Positions 1-8,204 of a stretch of DNA of 64,000 nucleotides are shown here, piece after piece. The stretch is from the NCBI GenBank assembly GCA_037444575.1, contig JBBIME010000011.1, positions 1 through 64,000 on the forward strand, in the 5' to 3' direction. The position numbers were made by a program, and so were the translations under genes. Positions within the stretch are counted from its first letter, which is position 1. Each line of letters opens with the position of its first letter. Source of the stretch: Bacteriovorax sp037444575. GTDB lineage: Bacteria > Bdellovibrionota > Bacteriovoracia > Bacteriovoracales > Bacteriovoracaceae. Below the pieces are notes generated by a model. The model saw only the letters and a list, made by a program, of their open reading frames with translations, was not told the origin of the DNA and searched no databases.

Positions 1-225
1 TAAATACTTCCATAACAGTCTCCATTGAATTGTCCATGCTAATAGCATGAAAGTTATTATCAATCGAGCTGTTCACTAATTATGGGAAAATTCTCCAGAC
101 AAAGGGGCTCACTCTAGTAAGGATGATTCCATTTCAAATTCTGTTCAGAAATAACTAAGAATCGATAAAAATTTTGTTTCGATCACCTAAGAATTTAACA
201 ATCAGGGCCTCAAAAGGCCCTCTAA
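1..225. other. Intergenic left edge, no supported gene
   Basis: I see no convincing gene, tRNA or terminator here. On the minus strand an ATG at about 35-37 opens a frame that runs off the left edge after a dozen codons. It has no clear ribosome binding site, so it may or may not be the start of a gene lying outside the window. The stretch just after ygiD (about 200-225) contains an imperfect GGCC/GGCC inverted pair with no T-tract, too weak to call a terminator. Confidence 0.4.
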
Positions 226-1008
226 TTAACTCCACATAAACGAACGCATAGAAATGGAAGCATTTTGAATTCCTTCATAGGGAAAAGATAAATGATCATT
301 TTCATCTACGGCCCCGAGAATATAAAGAAGAGGGTAGTAGTGTTCAGCTGTAGGATTGCTTAATTTTCCACTTTCACTTTTATCAAAATCTTTTACAAGA
401 GAATTAAAATCACGGGCCAGTGCTTTCTCTTTTACCCATTGATCAAATTCCAAGGCCCAATCAACTGCAGGAGCAGATTCATCCCATTCAATGGCGCGAA
501 GATTGTGGACGATATTTCCACTACCAATAATCAGTACTCCTTGCTCTCGTAAAAACTTTAATTTCTTTCCCATCTCAAAATGAAATAAAGCCTGCTTTGT
601 CATATCCAGACTCAGTTGAATGACAGGGATATCTGCCTTGGGATACATGTGCTTTAAAATCGACCACGCTCCATGATCGAGTCCCCACTCATTGACATCA
701 GCTTCAATAGAGGGAATTGCGTTGATCAAATCTTGTACAAGTTTTGGATCTCCAGGAGCTTTGTATTCAACATCAAAAAGTGACTTAGGAAAACCATAAA
801 AGTCATGAATAGTTTTAGGGGTAGGCATCGCCGTTACCATTGTTTTTTTTGTCGTCCAATGGGCCGAGATCATCAAGATCGCAGTCGGTGTCTTGATGGA
901 ATTTGCTAAGTTTTTTAGCGCTTTTGTGTAATCATTATCAGCAAGGGCATTCAATGGATTTCCATGACCGATAAAGAGAATCGGCATTATATCTGGATTT
1001 TTCATCAT
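226..1008 (-). CDS. ygiD: 4,5-DOPA extradiol dioxygenase-like protein (YgiD family)
   Basis: A 260-residue member of the LigB/YgiD family, class III extradiol ring-cleavage dioxygenases that use a single metal ion and are probably cytoplasmic. The family metal-ligand pattern is visible: FIGHGNP near the N-terminus (H15), SAHW (H50), GSGNIVHN (H168) and EHYYPL (H223). DHGAW at 111-115 is also typical. Length matches E. coli YgiD. The start is an ATG after a GGGAGAG ribosome site (a second ATG follows directly). It is the last gene of a minus-strand run: phospholipase-like gene, arfB, then this gene after 12 bp. The natural substrate is not known from sequence; DOPA activity is what E. coli YgiD shows in vitro. 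Confidence 0.88.
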   Translation of the reverse strand: MMKNPDIMPILFIGHGNPLNALADNDYTKALKNLANSIKTPTAILMISAHWTTKKTMVTAMPTPKTIHDFYGFPKSLFDVEYKAPGDPKLVQDLINAIPSIEADVNEWGLDHGAWSILKHMYPKADIPVIQLSLDMTKQALFHFEMGKKLKFLREQGVLIIGSGNIVHNLRAIEWDESAPAVDWALEFDQWVKEKALARDFNSLVKDFDKSESGKLSNPTAEHYYPLLYILGAVDENDHLSFPYEGIQNASISMRSFMWS

Positions 1009-1020
1009 TCTCTCCCTTCT

Positions 1021-1422
1021 TTAATATTTTCCTTGGCGACTTTTCTTTTTTTCAGCATGCAATTTTTTTTCACTTAAGCGTTTTTTGACTGAGGATTTTG
1101 TTGGTTTTGTAGCTTTTCTTATTTTAGGTGGCTCAGTTACTGAGTCAATCATCTCGTGAAGCTTTTTGATGACATCGGCCGTGTTTAAATATTGAGTGCG
1201 ATGATTTTGGCTGATTAATGTGAGCACACCTTCATCATTTAAACGGTTAGCGTATTTTTTTAGAAATCTTTGGTGTACATCTTCTGGAAGAGAGGTGCTC
1301 TGTATGGCATTCCAATGAAGTGTTGCCTTGGTATTGACCTTGTTTACATTTTGTCCTCCGGCCCCGGAGCTTCTAGAGTATGAGAGGTGATATTCACTAG
1401 CGGGAATTTTAAATTTGGACAT
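1021..1422 (-). CDS. arfB: Peptidyl-tRNA hydrolase ArfB (YaeJ), ribosome rescue
   Basis: A small class-I release-factor-like protein that frees peptidyl-tRNA from ribosomes stalled on mRNAs lacking a stop codon. The hallmark GGQ tripeptide sits in SRSSGAGGQNVNKVNTK (GGQ at about 22-24). The C-terminus is a strongly basic Lys/Arg tail, which in ArfB enters the empty mRNA channel. I chose the ATG giving MSKFKIPASEY because this matches the usual compact ArfB N-terminus; an upstream in-frame ATG at 1446 would add eight residues and deepen the overlap with the upstream gene. It overlaps that gene's end by 14 bp, so the two are probably co-transcribed and translationally linked. Confidence 0.93.
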   Translation of the reverse strand: MSKFKIPASEYHLSYSRSSGAGGQNVNKVNTKATLHWNAIQSTSLPEDVHQRFLKKYANRLNDEGVLTLISQNHRTQYLNTADVIKKLHEMIDSVTEPPKIRKATKPTKSSVKKRLSEKKLHAEKKKSRQGKY

Positions 1423-1897
1423 TGTTATTTTTGAAGTTTCTTTCAATAAATTTTTCGATCATTTCTTGATCAAAAGGAAGTCGTCGTAATTCTTCGATGA
1501 CATATTCGGATTCTTCCTTGGAGAGTTTCGAATTGGCCCTCTTGTTTGTCCAGCCCCAACTCCAGTGCGTTTTATTTTTTATTGGAGAGAGATGTCCTGT
1601 GCGCACACCTAGATAGATAAGATTGGCCCATGTATCACCGGCCACTTCCTTTACACACGCCTTAAGTCTAAGGTCAGTATTTTTCATATCAACACTGTCG
1701 CCTCCATACCAATAGCGCAAATCATGTTCAACACAGCAGTGTCTCCAAAGATTAGGTCTGTCCTTTGGTCCATCGAAAAACATAGTACAGCCATCTGTTT
1801 CGAAATTCTTTAGAGTGTTTTCGTTTGCGTAAGTTGGCCCTGACCTAAAAACTAAGGCGAAAACTAGAGCAAAAAATAAGAAAGTTAGTGTTTTCAT
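1409..1897 (-). CDS. Secreted phospholipase A2-like protein
   Basis: A 162-residue protein with an N-terminal signal peptide (hydrophobic stretch about 4-18, likely cleavage after TYA). The core motif CCVEHDLRYWYGGD (about 54-67) resembles the catalytic CCxxHD(x)CY helix of phospholipase A2: paired cysteines, then His58-Asp59. An aromatic Tyr follows. Bacterial proteins with this CC-x2-HD-x2-YW-x-GG signature exist and are mostly annotated as hypothetical. Lipase activity is therefore inferred from the motif only, and the missing second Cys of the CCxxHDxC pattern is a caution. It is the first gene of a run with arfB and ygiD and overlaps arfB by 14 bp. Confidence 0.6.
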   Translation of the reverse strand: MKTLTFLFFALVFALVFRSGPTYANENTLKNFETDGCTMFFDGPKDRPNLWRHCCVEHDLRYWYGGDSVDMKNTDLRLKACVKEVAGDTWANLIYLGVRTGHLSPIKNKTHWSWGWTNKRANSKLSKEESEYVIEELRRLPFDQEMIEKFIERNFKNNNVQI

Positions 1898-2033
1898 TTT
1901 CTATGCGAATTATAGCTTAAAATTAAATATTCATGGGGAGGGCCGTAATTTTTATCCGCCCGCTTCTTGCCACTCAAATTAATAAATTCTACCGTCAAAG
2001 AAGGTAGAAGGTAAAACCTAAAAGGAGATTATC

Positions 2034-2369
2034 ATGAATATAAAAATATTAGCTACAATTTTTCTTTTAGTCTCATTCACCAATGCATTTGCAGCTATCG
2101 GCAAAGTGACGATTTCTTCTCCTTCAAAAGGAGCAACATTCGGCCCCTATGATAAAATCGTGCTAAATTATGATGCGATACCAGGCACTGATGGAGATCA
2201 TCTTCATCTCAACGTGGATGACAAACGGGTAGATATTATTCGCAATATGAAAGGAACGGCAGAAGTTAATAAATTATCTTCGGGTAAACACCATATCTGT
2301 CTAATTGTGAATACAAAGGATCATGTGCCAACGGGGGCCCAAAATTGTGTGGATGTAATGGTTAAATGA
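2034..2369 (+). CDS. Small secreted beta-sandwich-like protein, unknown function
   Basis: A 111-residue exported protein with a clear signal peptide ending in NAFA. The mature part has alternating hydrophobic strands and looks like an immunoglobulin-like or DUF4399-type fold: an opening SSPSKGATFGPYD segment, then DHLHLNVDD, then SSGKHHICL. The histidine pairs (DHLHL, KHHIC) recall DUF4399 proteins, but I cannot confirm membership. A strong AAAGGAG ribosome site precedes the ATG. The stop overlaps the next start by four bases (ATGA), which marks a plus-strand operon running to at least 4100. Confidence 0.6.
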   Translation: MNIKILATIFLLVSFTNAFAAIGKVTISSPSKGATFGPYDKIVLNYDAIPGTDGDHLHLNVDDKRVDIIRNMKGTAEVNKLSSGKHHICLIVNTKDHVPTGAQNCVDVMVK

Positions 2370-2776
2370 GTTTTGCTCAAAATTTGAGTTATTCCATTGT
2401 TCAAGTTGGACATAACCTCGGTGCTGTTTTAACAGTTAGCGGGCCAATTGTTGCCATTAGGTTTAATGATTTTTCAATTCAAAAAAAAATTGCTGTCATT
2501 ACGCTGGCAGGATGGGGAATTCAAGCAGTGAGTGGTGCCCTTTTTGGTGCAACAAGTTTCTATTTTTACCATCATTTTCCCGATATTTCTGGCATTGCTC
2601 TTAATGCTTTGATCATTAAAATTGCATGCACCATAACAAGCCTCATCTTGTTAATTATATATTTAGTGAAGAGTGAGAGTTGGTCGACTAGGCGAAAGTT
2701 TAGCACTTGGATTATCACTTCAATATCATCTATTATTGCTATGAGTGCGGCAGCATTTTTGCGTTGGTTTTCATAA
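2366..2776 (+). CDS. Small integral membrane protein, unknown function
   Basis: A 136-residue protein with about four hydrophobic segments (roughly 17-30, 42-64, 78-102 and 114-132), separated by short polar loops. No signal peptide and no motif that I recognise; His16 lies in the first segment. Start and stop are coupled to its neighbours: ATGA overlap with the small secreted protein upstream, and 14 bp to the GTG of the AI-2E family gene downstream. The context says only that it belongs to an envelope operon. Confidence 0.6.
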   Translation: MSFAQNLSYSIVQVGHNLGAVLTVSGPIVAIRFNDFSIQKKIAVITLAGWGIQAVSGALFGATSFYFYHHFPDISGIALNALIIKIACTITSLILLIIYLVKSESWSTRRKFSTWIITSISSIIAMSAAAFLRWFS

Positions 2777-2790
2777 AGATTGGAGGCCTT

Positions 2791-3855
2791 GTGAGCGAAT
2801 TTAACGCCGATGCATTTAAAAGAAATTTTCTCAAAATTCTTATCGCATTGGCCATTGTCCTGGCCTTTATTTATATTCTCACTCCATTTTTTATACCGAT
2901 TCTCCTGGGGGGAATTCTTGCTATGGCGTTCAGTCCCTTTCTAGGTTATTTCACTAAAAAGGGATGGAATCGAAAAGTCTCATTACTTATCATTACCCTT
3001 GGCTTGTTTTTGATTGGGGGAGTGCCGATTAGTTTTGTTTTAATCAGAGAAACAAAAGTCATTGCAAGTTATCTCTCTCAAAAAAAATTAGTAGTTACGA
3101 AACTCAATCTCGAAGAAAAAGTTTATACCTTTTTGGATCATTTCTCTCAGGATATGAAAATGGATTCAGTTGCACTGAGAGAAAAATTCGACAATTTTAT
3201 GGACTCCGCCGGAACATATGCATTTAATCTCTTAAGCTCTTTTCTCTCAAAGGTCCCCGAAATGCTCATGTTTAGTTTGATTACTATTTTGTGCTTTTAT
3301 TTCTTTCTTCTTGAAGAGGAGAAACTCAGGAAGTGGTTTGATCATTATTTCTATTTTTCTAAAAAAAATGGAGATCATTTTATTGCTCTAACAAAATCAA
3401 GTTGCAAAGAAATCTTTTTTTCCAATGTTGTCGTGGGAATTACTCAGGCCACTACTTTAGCCTCTGGGGCGTATTTTACAGATACGGGAGATTTTCTCTT
3501 CATTTTCGTAATCACTTTTTTTCTTTCTTTTATTCCAACAGGAGCAAGTCCTGTCGGCTTTTTGTTGGGCATTTTAGCTTTTATCGATCGCAGAATTGGA
3601 GCAGGAATTGCGATGGTTCTAGTTGCATCTTTTTCAGGAGTCATAGATAATATCGTTAGGTCATACCTCAATACTCGAGGAGAAGTTGAGGTTCCTATAT
3701 TTGTAAGTTTTCTGGCAATTATTGGCGGAGTTTATATGATGGGGCTTCCTGGGCTATTTGTAGGTCCTCTCCTGGCCTCTTTAACATATAGGGCGCTACC
3801 AATTATTCTCGATGAATGGTTTCCCGAGAGCAATACAGAGAGCAATAAAAGATGA
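2791..3855 (+). CDS. AI-2E family transporter (PF01594-type membrane protein)
   Basis: A polytopic inner-membrane protein of about 354 residues. The order is: paired transmembrane helices at the N-terminus (ILIALAIVLAFIYILTPFFI, then LLGGILAMAFSPF), a short soluble stretch, and a block of further helices ending in the GLPGLFVGPLLASL signature typical of the AI-2E/PerM family. Members range from autoinducer-2 exporters to permeases of unknown substrate, so the substrate is not assigned. I chose GTG at 2791 because TGGAGG lies 5 bp upstream; a longer frame from 2707 would start inside the preceding gene. Its stop overlaps the next gene by four bases. Confidence 0.85.
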   Translation: MSEFNADAFKRNFLKILIALAIVLAFIYILTPFFIPILLGGILAMAFSPFLGYFTKKGWNRKVSLLIITLGLFLIGGVPISFVLIRETKVIASYLSQKKLVVTKLNLEEKVYTFLDHFSQDMKMDSVALREKFDNFMDSAGTYAFNLLSSFLSKVPEMLMFSLITILCFYFFLLEEEKLRKWFDHYFYFSKKNGDHFIALTKSSCKEIFFSNVVVGITQATTLASGAYFTDTGDFLFIFVITFFLSFIPTGASPVGFLLGILAFIDRRIGAGIAMVLVASFSGVIDNIVRSYLNTRGEVEVPIFVSFLAIIGGVYMMGLPGLFVGPLLASLTYRALPIILDEWFPESNTESNKR

Positions 3856-4100
3856 GTGAGCTTCACAATTTAGTCCTAGGAACGTTTTCATTTTATGAAC
3901 CCATGACTTTTTCTAAAATTATTCTTGATATAGATACAGAGGCCCTTAAGAAATTTCCCAATTTCGCCAAAGAAGATTTAGAGGCGATCATCAAAGATCT
4001 TTTGAAGAAAAAGCTTATTAAAGAAGTTAAAATTGATAAAGAAGTAGGATGGATTCGCGTTCATCCTAAAAAGTCATGGTGGAGACGGCTTTTCTCCTAA
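3852..4100 (+). CDS. Small winged-helix-like protein, unknown
   Basis: An 82-residue protein with no signal peptide. It reads as two or three helices (MTFSKIILDID, KEDLEAIIKDLLKKKLIKEV) followed by a short strand pair (KIDKEVGWIRVHP) and a basic, tryptophan-rich tail (KKSWWRRLFS). That helix-helix-hairpin order resembles a winged-helix fold, but the similarity is only in outline. It starts four bases inside the AI-2E family gene, so it is probably co-translated with it. Confidence 0.55.
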   Translation: MSELHNLVLGTFSFYEPMTFSKIILDIDTEALKKFPNFAKEDLEAIIKDLLKKKLIKEVKIDKEVGWIRVHPKKSWWRRLFS

Positions 4101-4223
4101 TCCACGCAAACAATGTGCTAAAGCTACTCTAAGATGCATCAGTCCCCTGTAAAATTTATCCACTCATTTGATTATCCATTGAGAGAGCTGCTAAATTCAC
4201 CAAAAAATACTTTGGAGAATAAG

Positions 4224-4589
4224 ATGAATAATTTAACTAAGACATTTGCACTCTCTCTAGCAATGGCAATAACAGCAACTAGCTCTTTCGCTGATGAACT
4301 AATGGAAGCGAGCAAGGCCAGTGATGTGATAACTGATTTAGTATCATCTGGAAATCCAGAGAATTCATATATTTTCTTAGGTGGAACATCTTACAGTCTT
4401 AATTCAACTAGTAATAAAAACAGAAGTATGAAGCAGCTTAAAGAGGCCATCGTTAAAGATGCAGATGGATATGTATTATCTGGCGAAATGGGAATTATTT
4501 TAGAAACAGCAGTGAAGAATTTAAAGAACCAAAACCCAGATTTATCTGATGATGAAGCTGTAAATTATTTGTTGGAATTAATTAAATAA
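4224..4589 (+). CDS. Small exported protein, unknown function
   Basis: A 121-residue exported protein. I chose the ATG at 4224 because it follows TTTGGAGAAT and opens directly into a signal peptide (hydrophobic core LSLAMAITATSSFA). An in-frame ATG at 4134 would bury the signal peptide behind 30 residues. The mature protein has short charged helices and a GTSYSLNST stretch; I do not recognise a family. A strong intrinsic terminator follows 19 bp after the stop, so this is the last gene of its transcript. Confidence 0.6.
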   Translation: MNNLTKTFALSLAMAITATSSFADELMEASKASDVITDLVSSGNPENSYIFLGGTSYSLNSTSNKNRSMKQLKEAIVKDADGYVLSGEMGIILETAVKNLKNQNPDLSDDEAVNYLLELIK

Positions 4590-4607
4590 AAATCAAACAT
4601 AAAGTGT

Positions 4608-4634
4608 AGGGCCCGTGTGGGCCCTTTTTATTTT
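4608..4634 (+). terminator. Rho-independent terminator
   Basis: A perfect 7-bp GC-rich stem, AGGGCCC / GGGCCCT, with a GTGT loop, followed by TTTTATTTT. It sits just after the small exported protein gene and before ygiQ. Confidence 0.88.
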
Positions 4635-4693
4635 CTCCCTGTAAAAAAGACCTTGTTTAATCATTAGTCCTGTCAATTAATCCTTAAAACGTC

Positions 4694-4706
4694 TATAAAG
4701 TCTTTC
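4694..4706 (+). promoter_or_regulatory. Possible leaderless-type -10 box for ygiQ
   Basis: TATAAA at 4694-4699 ends seven bases before the ygiQ ATG, and there is no Shine-Dalgarno sequence between them. The expected -35 position holds only a weak TGTCAA. If used, transcription would begin at or next to the start codon. Confidence 0.35.
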
Positions 4707-6548
4707 ATGAATACTATTTCCTCAAACGATTTGCCAATAACCGCTTGGCTTCCGACAACTGCAAAGGAAGCCAAGAAACGCGGATGGGACCAACTGGATG
4801 TAATTTTAATTACAGGGGACGCTTACGTCGATCATCCAGCTTTTGGTGCTGCTGTCATGGGACGATTGTTGGAATCAATGGGATTAAAAGTGGCCATCAT
4901 TGCTCAACCTAACTGGCAAGATGACCTTCGCGATTTTAAAAAATTTGGGGCACCTAAATATTTCTTTGGAGTGACGTCTGGAAATATGGATTCCATGGTG
5001 AATAAATACACTGCTGGAAAACGACTTCGCTCTGAAGACGCCTATACTCCTGGGGGAGCGACCAACCATCGCCCTGATTACGCGACTAGTGTCTATACAA
5101 AAATTTTAAAACAAATTTATCCTGATACTCCAGTGATGATTGGAGGAATCGAAGCTTCTCTTAGAAGAGTGACTCATTATGATTTTTGGCAAGACAAGCT
5201 TATGCCAAATATCCTTTCTTCTTCAGGAGCCGACCTTTTAGTTTATGGAATGGGGGAGCAGCCTATTCGCGAAATGGTAAAGCTCATTTTAATGGGAGTG
5301 CCTTTTTCTGAATTAAAAGCAATTCCTCAAACGGCATTTTTAATTGATGAAAAAGAAAATCTTCCAATGAGCAATATAGCTTGGGAAGATCAGGAATTAA
5401 CTAGTCATGAAGAATGCTTAAAAGATAAAAAAGCCTATGCCAAAAACTTCATGCATGTTGAAGTTGAATCCAATAAGCAGTTTGCGAAACGCTTAACCCA
5501 AAAAGTTCAAGGTAAAACTCTTGTTATCAATCCTCCATTTCAAACGATGACAGAAAGTGAGATTGATGCTTCTTTTGATTTACCATACACCCGTCTTCCG
5601 CATCCAAAGTATAAAGAAAGAGGGCAAATTTCTGCTTATGAAATGATTAAATTTTCTCTTAATACTCACCGTGGATGTTTTGGCGGATGTAGCTTTTGTA
5701 CAATATCGGCCCATCAAGGAAAGATGATTGCCAGTCGTTCAAAAGAATCAATTATGAAAGAATTAGATGAAATCTCTCGAATGAAAGATTTCAAGGGATA
5801 TATTAGCGATATGGGGGGGCCTTCCGCTAATATGTATCAGATGAAAGGAATAGATCAAGATTTATGCGATAAGTGTGCTGCACCTTCGTGTGTGCATCCA
5901 GTTATCTGCAAAAATCTTGATACTAATCCTGAAAAGATGACTTCACTATATCGCGCAGTCGCTGCTCATCCCAAAGTAAAAAAAGCATTTGTGAGTTCTG
6001 GTCTTCGATACGATTTGATGTTTAATGAAAGATCGAGATCACCTAAAAAAGATGAAGAGTATGTTGAGCAGGTCATTACTCATCATGTTTCAGGAAGATT
6101 AAAAGTTGCTCCTGAGCACACAGAGGATCACGTTTTAAAACTAATGAGAAAACCGGCCTTTCATTATTTTGAAACGTTCAAAAATAAATTTGAAGAGATC
6201 TCTAGAAAAAAGGGAATCCGCCAGGAAATCATTCCATATTTTATCTCCTCACATCCGGCGTGTACGCCTGAAGATATGGCCCGCTTAGCAGCTAAAACTA
6301 AAAAATTAGGCTATCGATTGGAACAGGTTCAGGATTTCACTCCAACACCAATGACAGTAGCAACAGAAATCTATTATTCAGGATATCACCCTTATACGCT
6401 AAAGGAAGTTAGCACAGCTATAAGTCTTGATGATAAAACCAAGCAACGAACATTTTTCTTTTGGTACAAACCAGAGAATAAAAATTATATTAAAAACTAT
6501 CTGGCCAAGCTTAAGCTCTTTGATATCTCTAAAGAATTATTTGGTTAA
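4707..6548 (+). CDS. ygiQ: YgiQ family radical SAM protein
   Basis: A 613-residue radical-SAM enzyme of the YgiQ family. It has the long N-terminal region that usually precedes the SAM domain (GDAYVDHPAFG, IGGIEASLRR). The cluster-binding CxxxCxxC is GCFGGCSFC, with Cys324, Cys328 and Cys331. A second set of cysteines (DLCDKCAAPSCVHPVICKN) follows, as is usual in the family, and the C-terminus has the QDFTPTPMTVATEIYYSG stretch. The reaction is unknown in all YgiQ proteins that I know of. No ribosome site is visible before the ATG. The stop overlaps the end of the convergent gene by four bases. Confidence 0.93.
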   Translation: MNTISSNDLPITAWLPTTAKEAKKRGWDQLDVILITGDAYVDHPAFGAAVMGRLLESMGLKVAIIAQPNWQDDLRDFKKFGAPKYFFGVTSGNMDSMVNKYTAGKRLRSEDAYTPGGATNHRPDYATSVYTKILKQIYPDTPVMIGGIEASLRRVTHYDFWQDKLMPNILSSSGADLLVYGMGEQPIREMVKLILMGVPFSELKAIPQTAFLIDEKENLPMSNIAWEDQELTSHEECLKDKKAYAKNFMHVEVESNKQFAKRLTQKVQGKTLVINPPFQTMTESEIDASFDLPYTRLPHPKYKERGQISAYEMIKFSLNTHRGCFGGCSFCTISAHQGKMIASRSKESIMKELDEISRMKDFKGYISDMGGPSANMYQMKGIDQDLCDKCAAPSCVHPVICKNLDTNPEKMTSLYRAVAAHPKVKKAFVSSGLRYDLMFNERSRSPKKDEEYVEQVITHHVSGRLKVAPEHTEDHVLKLMRKPAFHYFETFKNKFEEISRKKGIRQEIIPYFISSHPACTPEDMARLAAKTKKLGYRLEQVQDFTPTPMTVATEIYYSGYHPYTLKEVSTAISLDDKTKQRTFFFWYKPENKNYIKNYLAKLKLFDISKELFG

Positions 6549-7885
6549 TTTCTGTACTCAACACCGACGTAGACTTGTTTTTCAGTTGACCCATCGAGAT
6601 TATAGAAGTGTCTTTTTCCTTCGAGGGTTCCATTGTCAATGTCGGCGCCTGCAAAAAGTGTCCAATTAGAATTTTTGATGTTGTATCCGGCCTCTAGCTT
6701 TATACCATATCTATTGTCTGTGTTGTAGCGAGCAGTTGCAGAGTAATAGCTTTTTCCCTCTGCTACATAGGTGCGAACAGACACATCCGAAGAGTCTTTA
6801 CCAATAACTGAATGCTCAATAGCAACACTATGAATATTTCCGTTGCCGCGAATGAGAGATGTATCCGCTTTAATGGAAACAGAATTTGAATTTAAATAAG
6901 TATTGAATTCCGGCCAGGTCACTTTTCCAACAGGAGTATCAAATGAGAGGATGTCTACAGATGTCTTTCCATTTTTAATGTATTCAGTATTGGCGCGAAC
7001 AGCATCCCACGTTCTTCCAGACATTAGTGTTGTTAAGATCGTATAGTTAGCAACTTTGCCCATGGTATTGTTAACTTCATTTTGGGAAATGCGACCTTGG
7101 TCTGCCAAATTTTTTGTGTAAGTTTTTAAATCACTCAAGTCTGAAGTAGTGTCTTTGAGATAATAAATATTGTAGCTAATTTTATTCATGAAATAATGAA
7201 TGGCATCAGTGTTAGAGAATTTACCACTTTTGATGGATTCATCTGATATTTTTTCTGAGAATGCAATTTGTTGGTTTAATCCAGCAGCAGCGATACTTGC
7301 ACTTTGCTCTTTTGTAGGTTCCTTATTAAACATCCAATTGGCCGAAGGTCTACTAGTGCTAGCAGTTAAATTTAAAAATAATTGTCCCAGTGTTAATTTT
7401 TTATCCGGTGAAGCTTCAGTTGCATACCAGGCTTCAGTAGCTCCAGAGGCCATTGCTGCTTCGATATGACTTTTTTCATGCATTGTTTGGCCAAAAGATC
7501 GAGAGAGCCAACCAGCAACGATATTGTTCACAATACTTAAGGCCCATCTTTTTGCCTCAGTATCATCCATCATTCCTAATTTTTTTATATTTTCAAAGGC
7601 CAATTTGTTCATACTGACCATATTTAAATACCAATCAGAGATTCCTTCTTTGCTCATATCTTTGCTGGCAAGAGAGAGGGTGCTAACGCGAAACTTGACG
7701 AGATCATCTTCTATGGATTTTCTTACATCATGATTAACTTCAGTGGCAGCAGTGGTAAGGACATCATTAGTAAATGAAGTGTCTACAAGTGATACATTTG
7801 ATTTAAAACTGCCAAGATTACATTCTTGTGCAAATAGATTGCTACAAAATAGCGAGATCAAAATTAAGAGATATTTTTTGGTCAT
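6545..7885 (-). CDS. Large secreted protein with a beta-rich C-terminus, unknown
   Basis: A 446-residue exported protein: signal peptide MTKKYLLILISLFCSNLFAQ, then a long mostly helical region. The last 90 or so residues alternate hydrophobic and polar positions (SYYSATARYNTDNRYGIKLE, NWTLFAGADIDNG, KQVYVGVEYRN) and end in an aromatic-rich strand. That tail looks like outer-membrane beta-hairpins, but it is too short for a full barrel on its own. QTMHEKSHIEAAMASG in the first half contains a His-Glu-x-x-His-like HEKSH, which could be a zinc site. I do not recognise the family. It is convergent with ygiQ. Confidence 0.55.
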   Translation of the reverse strand: MTKKYLLILISLFCSNLFAQECNLGSFKSNVSLVDTSFTNDVLTTAATEVNHDVRKSIEDDLVKFRVSTLSLASKDMSKEGISDWYLNMVSMNKLAFENIKKLGMMDDTEAKRWALSIVNNIVAGWLSRSFGQTMHEKSHIEAAMASGATEAWYATEASPDKKLTLGQLFLNLTASTSRPSANWMFNKEPTKEQSASIAAAGLNQQIAFSEKISDESIKSGKFSNTDAIHYFMNKISYNIYYLKDTTSDLSDLKTYTKNLADQGRISQNEVNNTMGKVANYTILTTLMSGRTWDAVRANTEYIKNGKTSVDILSFDTPVGKVTWPEFNTYLNSNSVSIKADTSLIRGNGNIHSVAIEHSVIGKDSSDVSVRTYVAEGKSYYSATARYNTDNRYGIKLEAGYNIKNSNWTLFAGADIDNGTLEGKRHFYNLDGSTEKQVYVGVEYRN

Positions 7886-7981
7886 GAAAAAGCCTTATGC
7901 TTTTGTTTCTTTCATATCGGTCTTTCAAGGTATATGCTTGATGTCTTATTACTTAAGCAACGTGGTCGAGTATTGCTTACC

Positions 7982-8011
7982 TTGACCCCCTTCTTTTTAA
8001 GGGAATATAAT
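7982..8011 (+). promoter_or_regulatory. Sigma-70-type promoter of the export operon
   Basis: TTGACC at 7982-7987 and a perfect TATAAT at 8006-8011, separated by 18 bp. It lies 37 bp upstream of the small lipoprotein gene that opens the TolC-MacA-MacB operon; an AGAAGGAGG ribosome site lies between them. Confidence 0.75.
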
Positions 8012-8048
8012 TAGTTATGCTCAAGAGATCCTTTTAGAAGGAGGCACT

Positions 8049-8204
8049 ATGAGAAATAAAGAATTAAAAATATTAATGATGGTGTTTTTTGCGGCATGTT
8101 CTTCAACACAAGTGGATCCAAGTAAACCAGAAATGAGTGTTAAAGAAAGACATTCGCAACCACCGAGAACTTTTAATCAATTTCATAAGGATTGGGATTA
8201 TTAG
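8049..8204 (+). CDS. 51-residue lipoprotein opening the TolC-MacAB operon
   Basis: A very short gene that simple ORF length cut-offs miss. The ATG follows an excellent AGAAGGAGG site. The product begins with a short basic stretch and hydrophobic run (KILMMVFFAAC), giving a lipobox FAAC at about 14-17 and a mature lipoprotein of about 35 residues. The mature part is rich in Pro, Lys and Gln and has no recognisable domain. Its stop codon is directly followed by the tolC start codon (TAG ATG), and it sits between the promoter and tolC, so it is almost certainly the first gene of the export operon. A structural or assembly role beside the efflux pump is a guess. Confidence 0.7.
   Translation: MRNKELKILMMVFFAACSSTQVDPSKPEMSVKERHSQPPRTFNQFHKDWDY

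Noticed and set aside
3402..3650. Open frames on both strands inside the AI-2E family gene
   Set aside because: Shadows of the real frame; no ribosome site and low-complexity products rich in Phe, Ser and Arg.
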